Notes under the pieces: model-generated
Told to the model about the DNA's origin: nothing
Database searches by the model: none
The model's input: only the letters and a program-made list of their open reading frames with translations
Part shown: positions 1 through 5,890 of the stretch, piece after piece
Layout: each line of letters begins with the position of its first letter
Position numbering within the stretch: the stretch's first letter is position 1
DNA from: Clostridia bacterium
GTDB taxonomy: Bacteria > Bacillota_A > Clostridia > Christensenellales > UBA1750
Length of the DNA: 5,890 nt
Direction: 5' to 3'
Assembly (NCBI GenBank): GCA_017413675.1
Contig: JAFPSR010000061.1
Span: forward strand, 1-5,890
Made by a program: the position numbers and the translations under genes

Positions 1-15
1 ATGCAGGAATACGAG

Positions 16-21
16 TATAAT
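16..21 (+). promoter_or_regulatory. Candidate -10 box (TATAAT) of the operon promoter
   Basis: A perfect TATAAT lies in an AT-rich stretch, in contrast to the balanced composition of the genes that follow. It would place the transcript start near position 28, giving a leader of roughly 35 bases before the first gene. The -35 box would fall before the window start, so the promoter cannot be confirmed. There is no TGn extension. All three forward frames lack a recognisable upstream gene here, which fits an intergenic region. Confidence 0.4.
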
Positions 22-53
22 AAATTAAATACGTCACAAGAATCACACACTTT

Positions 54-58
54 GGAGG
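54..58 (+). promoter_or_regulatory. Ribosome binding site of the adaptor gene
   Basis: GGAGG stands 6 bases before the ATG at 65. This fixes the start of the lipoprotein and argues against translation of the overlapping frame that opens at position 1. Confidence 0.85.
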
Positions 59-64
59 ACGGAT

Positions 65-1054
65 ATGCTTCGAAAGTCGATTTCACTGATCATTGTATGC
101 GGGATTCTCTGCTCGCTTCTGAGCGGATGTTTCCTTCTTCCGGTGGAAGAGGATATACTTCCTCCGCCGCTGCTGGAAGGGGAAGAACTTAAGTTTACAA
201 CGTATGAAGTTACCTACGGGGACATCCAGAACAAGATCCAGGTTACAGCTTCCTTCGGCGCGGGTACCCTGTATGAACTGTACTTTTCCGCCCGTGGCCG
301 GGTAACCGAGAAAAATGTTCGTGCCATGCAGATGGTTGAGGAAGGCACGGTATTGTGCGCTCTGGAAACCCAGGAACTGGAACGCAAGATCGAAGCAGCG
401 GAGATCGCAGTCCGGCAGGCCGAACTGAGTTTACGGCAGGCCAGGAACAACGGGAACCGTTATTCGATCGATGCGGCGCAGCTTGGGCTGGAAAGTGCGA
501 AAAACCAACTGCGGTACCTGCAGGAGGATCTGGAAGCCCAGGTGATCCGTGCCCCGATTTCCGGACTGGTTTACTATGTCAACCCGGTAGCGATCGGGGA
601 AAGTATTGAGCCGTATGAAACCATTGTCCGGATTGCGGATCCGCAGACCGTCCAGTTATACGCGGATGGGAATACTTCCTCCCTGTTCCGTCTGGGGATG
701 GAAGTGGAAGTGAAAGTGAAGGAAAGGACCTTCAAAGCCAAAGTGGTACAAACTCCGGAAAGCGCACCGGATGATTACGAAGTGAAAAACCGCGTAATCT
801 TCTCTGTAGAGGATATTGATCCTGCTTATGTCAATGTCGGCGGAACGGCCAATGTATCCGGAATTCTGGATGAAAGGAAGCATGTTCTGGTAGTGCCCAG
901 AGGGTATATCCACTCCCTCTCCGGCAGAAAATACGTTAACCTCCTGATCGATGGACATAAAGTGGAACGGGATATTGAGACCGGCCTGGACACGCCATCC
1001 GGTGTGGAAATTCTTTCCGGACTGGAAGAAAAAGATCTTGTAATTATCAGCTAG
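65..1054 (+). CDS. Lipoprotein membrane-fusion (HlyD/RND-type) adaptor subunit of an ABC efflux system
   Basis: This is a 329-residue extracytoplasmic adaptor. The N-terminus is a lipoprotein signal: positive MLRK, a hydrophobic stretch, then lipobox LSGC with the acylated Cys at residue 22, so the mature protein is anchored to the outer face of the cytoplasmic membrane. An acidic, proline-containing linker (about 26-46) follows. The first half of a lipoyl-like domain covers about 48-100. A short amphipathic alpha-hairpin (about 102-157, many Ala/Glu/Gln/Arg heptads) comes next, then the second lipoyl half with the family motif IRAPISG (161-167). A beta-barrel lies at about 193-270 and a membrane-proximal domain ends in IETGLDTPSGVEILSGLEEKD-like sequence (about 303-325), typical of MacA/AcrA-type adaptors. 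The hairpin is short, as in Gram-positive adaptors that do not dock on TolC. It is first in the operon, 12 bp before the permease. The family assignment is strong; the substrate is unknown. Confidence 0.9.
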   Translation: MLRKSISLIIVCGILCSLLSGCFLLPVEEDILPPPLLEGEELKFTTYEVTYGDIQNKIQVTASFGAGTLYELYFSARGRVTEKNVRAMQMVEEGTVLCALETQELERKIEAAEIAVRQAELSLRQARNNGNRYSIDAAQLGLESAKNQLRYLQEDLEAQVIRAPISGLVYYVNPVAIGESIEPYETIVRIADPQTVQLYADGNTSSLFRLGMEVEVKVKERTFKAKVVQTPESAPDDYEVKNRVIFSVEDIDPAYVNVGGTANVSGILDERKHVLVVPRGYIHSLSGRKYVNLLIDGHKVERDIETGLDTPSGVEILSGLEEKDLVIIS

Positions 1055-1058
1055 GAGG
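1053..1058 (+). promoter_or_regulatory. Ribosome binding site deciding the TTG start of the permease
   Basis: AGGAGG overlaps the adaptor stop codon (TAG, 1052-1054) and lies 8 bases before the TTG at 1067. The next in-frame ATG, at 1091, has no such site at a suitable distance, so TTG is the better start. Confidence 0.85.
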
Positions 1059-1066
1059 ATATCGCG

Positions 1067-3892
1067 TTGCTGACTCTGGTCCTGAGAAAAATGACGAGCA
1101 ACAAGTGGATGGTTATCTGCCTGCTGGTAGGGACGCTTCTGGCGGTTGCCATGCTCTCCTCGATCCCGATGTACACGCAGGCAATCCTGAACCGGATGCT
1201 GATCAAGGATATGGAAGGATACCAGCGTACCTCCAATTCCTATCCCGGGCAGGTGGTTTACAGCTCGTCCCTGGAAAGCAATGTAGAGCCCCAGAACCGT
1301 TACAGTGCTTTCACACAATTGAATGATCTCATTGTCAATCTGAAAAAAGAGGTGCCGATCCCTGCAAACCAGGAAACCATCACGCTGACGGTGACCTCTC
1401 TTTCCTATAAACTGAAAACGCCGCACGGAAACGTCGTGGAAGAACCGCCGATGAACCTGGTATCTTCCCAGAACCTGATGGATCATATCCGGATGTATGA
1501 CGGGCGGAAACCGGAAAAAAAGGGAGACGGCACCTATGAAGTAATGCTTTCCCTGAAAACCATGTCCGATTCCGATTACCGTGTCGGGGATGTTTTCTCG
1601 GTTACGGACCGCGCGGGGCGGATCGAAAAACCGCTGACGTTCGAAGTGGTCGGGATCTTCACCATGGATCCGGAAAGTCCCCTGTACTGGTATGATGCCG
1701 GGGAAAGATACAATACGGCCTTTGCGATGCCGTATGAATGGCTGTATGAGGATTTTATCCCAGGGAAAGAGAGCTTCATCGGGACGGTTTCATTCAATAC
1801 GATGTATGACTACCGTTCGATCCATGTCAATAATATCGGGCAGGTGATTTCTTCCCTGGGAGCCATGCAGAAAAAGCTGAACTCTTACCATATCGGCAAA
1901 TGCGAGATCGGTGTCTTGTCCCTTCTGGAAGGATATGGGGACCGGGAGAACACGCTGCGGACCACATTGCTCGTTCTGCAGGTTCCCCTCTTTGTTATGC
2001 TGGCTTTCTACCTGTTCATGGTATCCCGCCTGATTGTACGCAGTGAACGGGCTGAGATCTCCGTATTCCAGTCCCGCGGCAGTTCGGATTACCAGATTTT
2101 CCTTCTGTACCTGTATGAGAGCGCGATTATCGGGGCGATCTCTCTGGTGATCGGTCCTCTGCTCGGCTATGGGGTAGTCAGCATCGTCGGGGCATCCAAC
2201 GGCTTCCTGCAGTTCATCCGCCGCAGTGCCCTGGCTGTGGAGATCACGCCTTCGGCAATCCTGTACAGCCTGTATGCCATCGTGTTTTCCATGATTATGA
2301 TCCTTCTGCCCGCACTGACCTATTCCCGGGAAAGTATTGTCGAACAGAAACGGAAACGCTGGGATGTTCCGCTTTGGCAGAAGCTTTTCCTGGACGTCTG
2401 GCTGCTGGGGATTTCCGTTTACGGCTACTACACCTACAAAACCCAGCATGCTTTCATCATCGCAACGCAGCAGAATGCTTCCTCCAATATACCGGTGGAC
2501 CCGCTCCTGTTCCTGGTCTCTACAATTTTCATCCTGGGGGCGGGGCTTCTGTTCCTGCGCCTGTATCCTTATTTCCTGCGGCTGATCTACTATATCGGAC
2601 GCAGGTTCTGGAGCAGCAGCGCCTATACCGGCTTCCTGCAGGTGATCCGAACATTCTCCCAGGCGCAGTTCATGATCCTGTTCTTTATCATTACGCTTTC
2701 CATGGGTATCTTCTATGCGAATGCGGCACAGACCGTAAACATGAACCTGGAAGAAATAGAAAGGTATAAGAATGGGGCGGATCTGGTAGTCCAGCCGATC
2801 TGGGACAGCAATGCGGTTGTGGATGCCCAGACCGGACAGACCGTACCGGCAGGGGATTCCCAGGGATACGCCAATACCGGGAAAATCTCCTATACCGAGC
2901 CAGATTTCTCCCTGTATGAAGGGCTGGCGGGAACCAAGGCCGCGGCCAAAGTCCGCGTGAAGGAGGAAATCCCGATTTCTGTGGACGGGAAACCGAGCGG
3001 GATCGGGAAAATGCAGGCAATTGATCCGAATACCTATGCGCAGGTTGCCCATATGCCCAACGGGATTCTTCCGTATCACTGGTATAATTACCTGAATCTT
3101 CTGACTTCCTCCCGGGAAGCCTGCCTGATTTCCTCTGAGTTTGCAGAATACTCTGGGGCTAAAACCGGTGATACCGTCTATATCGTCCTTTCCGGACGGA
3201 CAATCCCCATGCGCGCCTATGCCATTATCGATTTCTGGCCTGGGATCAATACGCAGATGAAAACAGAGAAGATGTTTATTGTCTGCAACTTAAGCTATCT
3301 GGATCTGTATGTGCCGGCAGAACCGTATCAGATCTGGTACAAGGAAGCGCCGAATGCGACAACAGCGGAAATTTATGCGGACATTGAGAAGAAAGGGCTG
3401 AAATTCTCTTCCATCAGCGATGTGGAACAGACCCTGATCCAGGTCCGCAATGATCCCATGCTGCAGGGAACAAACGGGGCCATGACCATGGCCTTCCTGG
3501 TTACCATGGCAATCTGTTCGATCGGATTCCTTCTTTACTGGATTGTCTCCATCCGTTCACGGGTACTGCAGTTCGGTATATTCCGGGCTATGGGAATGAC
3601 ATTCGGGATGGTCCTGCGCATGCTGGGAGTGGAACAGCTGCTCGTTTCCTTCCTGCCGATTTTCGTCGGGGTAACCATCGGGAGTATTACCTCCTATCTG
3701 TATGTACCTTTGCTGCAGCTGGTCTATGATTCATCCAACCGGATCCTGCCGTTCCGGGTGATGAGCAGCCAGACGGATTACCTGCGGATTTATGCGTTTG
3801 TTTTCCTGGTTATCCTGGTCGGTTTTATGATCCTGGCCTGGATTATCCGGAAGATCCGCATCGCCCAGGCATTGAAACTGGGGGAGGAATAA
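1067..3892 (+). CDS. ABC transporter permease with two FtsX domains and two large extracytoplasmic domains
   Basis: This 941-residue integral membrane protein would form the transmembrane part of the complex. By eye there are ten membrane segments: about 14-37, 302-325, 351-376, 396-420, 440-458, 478-511 (long, perhaps bent), 532-553, 802-830, 855-888 and 905-930. Two soluble extracytoplasmic domains of similar size lie between segments 1 and 2 (about 40-300) and 7 and 8 (about 555-800). Both contain a MacB-like strand pattern, VGDVFSV to FEVVGIF at 173-198 and TGDTVYIVLSGRTIPMRAYA near 700-720, which points to internal duplication. FtsX-type cytoplasmic coupling segments follow the second and eighth helices: RSERAEISVFQSRGSS and RSRVLQFGIFRAMGMT. 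The TTG start is set by AGGAGG 8 bases upstream. The layout resembles BceB or fused MacB/LolC-E-like permeases. It carries no ATPase domain; the two ATPase genes directly downstream supply that. Substrate is not predictable. Confidence 0.9.
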   Translation: MLTLVLRKMTSNKWMVICLLVGTLLAVAMLSSIPMYTQAILNRMLIKDMEGYQRTSNSYPGQVVYSSSLESNVEPQNRYSAFTQLNDLIVNLKKEVPIPANQETITLTVTSLSYKLKTPHGNVVEEPPMNLVSSQNLMDHIRMYDGRKPEKKGDGTYEVMLSLKTMSDSDYRVGDVFSVTDRAGRIEKPLTFEVVGIFTMDPESPLYWYDAGERYNTAFAMPYEWLYEDFIPGKESFIGTVSFNTMYDYRSIHVNNIGQVISSLGAMQKKLNSYHIGKCEIGVLSLLEGYGDRENTLRTTLLVLQVPLFVMLAFYLFMVSRLIVRSERAEISVFQSRGSSDYQIFLLYLYESAIIGAISLVIGPLLGYGVVSIVGASNGFLQFIRRSALAVEITPSAILYSLYAIVFSMIMILLPALTYSRESIVEQKRKRWDVPLWQKLFLDVWLLGISVYGYYTYKTQHAFIIATQQNASSNIPVDPLLFLVSTIFILGAGLLFLRLYPYFLRLIYYIGRRFWSSSAYTGFLQVIRTFSQAQFMILFFIITLSMGIFYANAAQTVNMNLEEIERYKNGADLVVQPIWDSNAVVDAQTGQTVPAGDSQGYANTGKISYTEPDFSLYEGLAGTKAAAKVRVKEEIPISVDGKPSGIGKMQAIDPNTYAQVAHMPNGILPYHWYNYLNLLTSSREACLISSEFAEYSGAKTGDTVYIVLSGRTIPMRAYAIIDFWPGINTQMKTEKMFIVCNLSYLDLYVPAEPYQIWYKEAPNATTAEIYADIEKKGLKFSSISDVEQTLIQVRNDPMLQGTNGAMTMAFLVTMAICSIGFLLYWIVSIRSRVLQFGIFRAMGMTFGMVLRMLGVEQLLVSFLPIFVGVTIGSITSYLYVPLLQLVYDSSNRILPFRVMSSQTDYLRIYAFVFLVILVGFMILAWIIRKIRIAQALKLGEE
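3883..3887 (+). promoter_or_regulatory. Ribosome binding site of ATPase 1, inside the permease gene end
   Basis: GGAGG lies in the last codons of the permease (Gly-Glu-Glu) and 6 bases before the ATG at 3894. The two genes are 1 bp apart, so translational coupling is expected. Confidence 0.8.
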
Positions 3893-3893
3893 T

Positions 3894-4778
3894 ATGGCAA
3901 TCCTGGAAGCAAAACATATTGAAAGAGTCTTTAAAACCGGCGGTGTAAGCTTTCATGCGCTCAAGGATATCAACCTCCAGATTGAGGAAGGACATTTTGT
4001 AATTCTGCGCGGCCGTTCCGGAAGCGGGAAAACGTGCCTTCTGAACCTGCTGGGCGCTCTGGACCGGCCAACGGATGGGGAAATCCTGTATAACGGTCAG
4101 CCGATCTCCGGCTGGAGTGATAAGAAAAGGGATATCCTGCGCCGTACGGAACTGGGGTTTATTTTCCAGTCGGTTGCCCTGATCGGTTCCATGACCGCCT
4201 ATGAGAATATCGAAATAGCGCTTCGTTTGGCTGGATATAAGGCGGATAAGCGGGCAGCCCGGATAGAAGAATGCATGCGCGAAGTCGGCCTGGAAGGACG
4301 TGCAAAGCATCGACCGTCTGAAATGTCCGGCGGGGAACAGCAGCGGGTCGCGATCGCCAGAGCGCTGGCTCATGAACCCAAGATCCTGCTGGCGGATGAA
4401 CCCACTGCGGAACTGGACAGCCGTATGGGGCTTCGGGTTGTCTCCCTGCTGAAAACACTCGCAGCCCAGATGGAGGTTACGGTTCTGATGACGACCCATG
4501 ATGTTACCCTGATGGATCTGGCTGATGACGTATTTACCATCGAAGACGGCAGAATTATCGGGGAAGAACATCACAAAAGAGAAGAAGAACCAGCTGTGGC
4601 CGGGGAAGAACCGCAGGAAGAAGGTAAGCCTTCCGCACAGAACAAGCAGATGGATTTGCCGGAAGAAGAGGAAGAGACTACGGAACCGGGGAATCCGGAA
4701 CCGGCAGCAGAGGAAAAAGCGGCCGGAGAAGATTATCTGGCGCTGCTGCGTGCTCAGGAGAAGGAGGATAGGCTGTGA
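3894..4778 (+). CDS. ABC transporter ATP-binding protein 1 (MacB/LolD type) with a glutamate-rich C-terminal tail
   Basis: A 294-residue cytoplasmic ATPase of the LolD/MacB/Bce-type (MJ0796-like) family. All nucleotide-binding elements are present: aromatic A-loop candidate Phe13, Walker A GRSGSGKT (40-47), Q-loop Gln92, signature MSGGEQQR (144-151), Walker B ILLADEPT (164-171) with catalytic Glu169, D-loop AELDS (172-176) and switch His202. It should therefore hydrolyse ATP. The canonical fold ends near residue 224, where family members usually stop. About 70 further residues are low-complexity, with some 20 glutamates plus Pro, Ala and Lys, including a run of five Glu, and end in a short helix-like segment (DYLALLRAQEKE). 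The tail is probably disordered and may be a docking or regulatory element; that is inference. The gene starts 1 bp after the permease and overlaps ATPase 2 by 4 bp (GTGA). Confidence 0.93.
   Translation: MAILEAKHIERVFKTGGVSFHALKDINLQIEEGHFVILRGRSGSGKTCLLNLLGALDRPTDGEILYNGQPISGWSDKKRDILRRTELGFIFQSVALIGSMTAYENIEIALRLAGYKADKRAARIEECMREVGLEGRAKHRPSEMSGGEQQRVAIARALAHEPKILLADEPTAELDSRMGLRVVSLLKTLAAQMEVTVLMTTHDVTLMDLADDVFTIEDGRIIGEEHHKREEEPAVAGEEPQEEGKPSAQNKQMDLPEEEEETTEPGNPEPAAEEKAAGEDYLALLRAQEKEDRL
4761..4767 (+). promoter_or_regulatory. Ribosome binding site deciding the GTG start of ATPase 2
   Basis: AAGGAGG lies 7 bases before the GTG at 4775, inside the last codons of ATPase 1. The GTG overlaps the TGA stop of ATPase 1, the classic arrangement for coupled translation. 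Confidence 0.85.
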
Positions 4779-5689
4779 TTGTAGCTGAAAACCTCGTAAA
4801 AATTTATAAGACACTGGATGTGGAAGTGCAGGCACTGCAGGGTCTGGACCTCACCGTGGAAGACGGGGAGCTGATGGCCATCATCGGAAATTCCGGAAGC
4901 GGGAAGAGCACCCTCCTGAACATGATCGGGGCATTGGATAAGCCCAATGCGGGGAAACTTACGGTAAACGGGGAAAACCTTCTGGCTTTCAAGAAAAAGG
5001 ATATCGTAAGGTATAAACGGGATGTCGTCGGGTTTGTCTGGCAGAACAATGCCAGGAACCTGGTGCCATATCTTTCTGCGGTGGAGAATGTGGAAGTCCC
5101 GATGCTGATCAACCACGTAAAGAAACCCCGGGAACGGGCGTTGGAATTATTGGATATGGTCGAAATGCTTCCGCATGCCAAAGATAAACTGTATACCATG
5201 TCCGGAGGGGAACAGCAGCGGATCGCCATCGCGATTGCGCTGAGCAACAATCCCAAACTCCTCCTGGCGGATGAACCGACCGGATCCGTGGATACGGCGA
5301 CGGCGGATGCCATCCTGCGTACTTTCCGGAAAGTCAACCGGCAGCTGGGGACAACAATTGTGATTGTAACGCACGATACCATGCTCCGGCGGGTTGTGGA
5401 CCGGGTGGTGGCAATTCGGGATGGGAAAACCTCGTCTGAATTTGTAGTGAAAGAAGATTTCCGGAAAATCCTGCAGGATATTACCCTGGCAGAAGTTGCC
5501 GGACAGGAAAAGGAGACGGCCAGACACGAGGAACTGGTGGTGACGGACGCCGTAGGCCGGCTGCAGCTGCCGCATGAATACCTGGAGCAGATCGGGGTGG
5601 ACGGACGAACCAGGCTGCGTGTTTCCTATGAAGACGGGAAAATCCTGATTACCAATCCGAAACAGGGAACGGAAGAAACAGCTTCCTGA
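4775..5689 (+). CDS. ABC transporter ATP-binding protein 2 with a C-terminal AbrB/SpoVT-like domain
   Basis: A 304-residue protein made of an ABC ATPase of the same MacB/LolD-like family as its neighbour (about 1-225) plus an extra C-terminal domain. ATPase elements: A-loop Tyr11, Walker A GNSGSGKST (38-46), Q-loop Gln90, signature MSGGEQQR (142-149), Walker B LLLADEPT (162-169) with catalytic Glu167, D-loop GSVD (170-173) and His200. All key residues are intact, though the usual ARAL after the signature reads AIAL. After a charged helical linker (about 225-252), residues 253-293 have the swapped-hairpin AbrB/MazE/SpoVT pattern: VTDAVGRLQLP, then EYLEQIGV, then RLRVSYEDGKILI. In that family the fold is a dimerising beta-hairpin unit, often DNA-binding. 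Here it may dimerise or regulate the ATPase; DNA binding is possible but unproven. It is the last gene of the operon, followed by the hairpin at 5718. Confidence 0.92.
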   Translation: MIVAENLVKIYKTLDVEVQALQGLDLTVEDGELMAIIGNSGSGKSTLLNMIGALDKPNAGKLTVNGENLLAFKKKDIVRYKRDVVGFVWQNNARNLVPYLSAVENVEVPMLINHVKKPRERALELLDMVEMLPHAKDKLYTMSGGEQQRIAIAIALSNNPKLLLADEPTGSVDTATADAILRTFRKVNRQLGTTIVIVTHDTMLRRVVDRVVAIRDGKTSSEFVVKEDFRKILQDITLAEVAGQEKETARHEELVVTDAVGRLQLPHEYLEQIGVDGRTRLRVSYEDGKILITNPKQGTEETAS

Positions 5690-5717
5690 TCCTCCCGAGC
5701 GAAACCGGAAAAGAGAA

Positions 5718-5746
5718 AAGGCTGTGAAGATTTTCTTCACAGCCTT
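5718..5746 (+). terminator. Stem-loop terminator of the operon, interrupted by an intron
   Basis: A perfect 13-bp inverted repeat (AAGGCTGTGAAGA and TCTTCACAGCCTT) with a 3-base TTT loop starts 28 bases after the stop of ATPase 2. The left side is preceded by A-rich sequence. The right side is followed by only CTGCTT before the intron begins at 5753, so the T-tract on the + strand is short and broken. Read on the - strand, the stem is followed by a T-rich stretch (TTTTCTCTTTTCC), so it could also act in that direction. Position and shape support an intrinsic terminator that has become the target of a group IIC intron. Confidence 0.75.
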
Positions 5747-5752
5747 CTGCTT

Positions 5753-5890
5753 GTACGCCCGCCATGGGCAATAGCTTGGTGGTGAAAGTCCACTACACGC
5801 TTGGTAGTAGGAAGTGTTAGCCGAACGGCAAGGGTGTCCGCCGCGAGACGGAATCTGAAGGAAGCCGCAGGCAAAGTTCCGAGCCGACGA
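5753..5890 (+). mobile_element. Group IIC intron, 5' part (domain I), runs off the window
   Basis: The sequence from G5753 matches, as I recall it, the start of bacterial group IIC introns such as that of Oceanobacillus iheyensis. Shared blocks in order are GCCCGCCATGGG (5757-5768), GGTGAAAGTCC (5781-5791), AGTAGGAAGTGTTAGCC (5806-5822), GCAAGGGTGTCCG (5828-5840), GGAATCTGAAGGAAGC (5850-5865) and GGCAAA (5870-5875). A domain I hairpin at 5837-5852 (TCCG paired with CGGA) closes on a GCGA tetraloop (5843-5846), as in the known structure, with one C-A mismatch in the stem. The first bases are GTACG rather than the usual GTGYG. Only about 138 bases are visible. The rest of domain I, the reverse transcriptase/maturase gene expected in domain IV, and the 3' end lie outside. 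Insertion just after a terminator stem in the sense direction is the known habit of this class. Confidence 0.88.

Noticed and set aside
1..192. Open frame of 63 codons at the window start
   Set aside because: It overlaps the adaptor gene by 128 bases in another frame, has no visible ribosome binding site, and its translation beyond position 65 is a shadow of the lipoprotein signal region. It could only be the tail of a gene cut by the window edge, which cannot be judged.
1091..1093. ATG as alternative permease start
   Set aside because: It would drop eight residues and lacks a ribosome binding site at the right distance; the AGGAGG at 1053-1058 is well spaced for the TTG at 1067.
656..1486. 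276-codon open frame on the - strand
   Set aside because: It lies opposite the adaptor end and permease start, which are both well supported, and has no recognisable family features.
1790..3079. 429-codon open frame on the - strand
   Set aside because: It lies wholly opposite the permease and shows no recognisable domain. Its His/Gln/Asp-rich, low-order composition is typical of antisense to hydrophobic codons. No convincing ribosome binding site or operon context.
3843..4835. 330-codon open frame on the - strand
   Set aside because: It is antisense to ATPase 1. The Phe/Leu-rich stretches mirror the glutamate-rich tail codons.
5147..5740. 197-codon open frame on the - strand running into the hairpin
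   Set aside because: Antisense to ATPase 2, begins inside the terminator stem, and has no domain signature.
5718..5752. Integron attC site as intron target
   Set aside because: Some IIC introns use attC sites, but this hairpin has no RYYYAAC/GTTRRRY core sites and no unpaired bases. It is a simple perfect stem fitting a terminator.
5776..5875. Possible cobalamin-type riboswitch (GGTGAAAGTCC followed by GCC blocks)
   Set aside because: The short block resembles part of such riboswitches, but the ordered set of conserved blocks and the GCGA-capped hairpin fit group IIC intron domain I throughout, and the position behind a terminator fits an intron.

Overview
The window looks like a chromosomal segment from a Gram-positive, probably clostridial (Bacillota) bacterium. 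The reasons are strong AGGAGG-type ribosome binding sites before every gene, TTG and GTG starts, a lipoprotein-anchored adaptor in place of a periplasmic one, a duplicated-FtsX permease of the type common in Firmicutes, and a group IIC intron behind a terminator. Lineage is an inference; no marker gene is present.

Layout: positions 1-64 are AT-rich leader with a perfect TATAAT at 16-21 and a ribosome binding site. Four genes on the + strand then run almost without gaps from 65 to 5689: a lipoprotein membrane-fusion/adaptor protein (65-1054), a 941-residue FtsX-type ABC permease with two large extracytoplasmic domains (1067-3892), and two different ABC ATPases (3894-4778 and 4775-5689). The spacing is 12 bp, 1 bp and a 4-bp overlap. 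Each downstream gene has its ribosome binding site in or against the end of the gene before it, so this is one translationally coupled operon. A perfect 13-bp hairpin (5718-5746) follows the last stop. Six bases after it begins the 5' end of a group IIC intron (5753 to the window end, incomplete).

Together the genes encode a MacB/Bce-like export or extracytoplasmic mechanotransmission complex. The two ATPases should sit under the two FtsX halves of the single permease, and the lipoprotein adaptor outside the membrane should contact the large extracytoplasmic domains. The substrate cannot be read from the sequence. No outer-membrane factor, two-component system or peptide precursor gene is in the window.

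The least ordinary points are: an AbrB/SpoVT-like swapped-hairpin domain fused to the C-terminus of the second ATPase; a glutamate-rich tail of about 70 residues on the first ATPase; two distinct, catalytically complete ATPases for one permease; and the IIC intron sitting in what should be the T-tract of the operon terminator.
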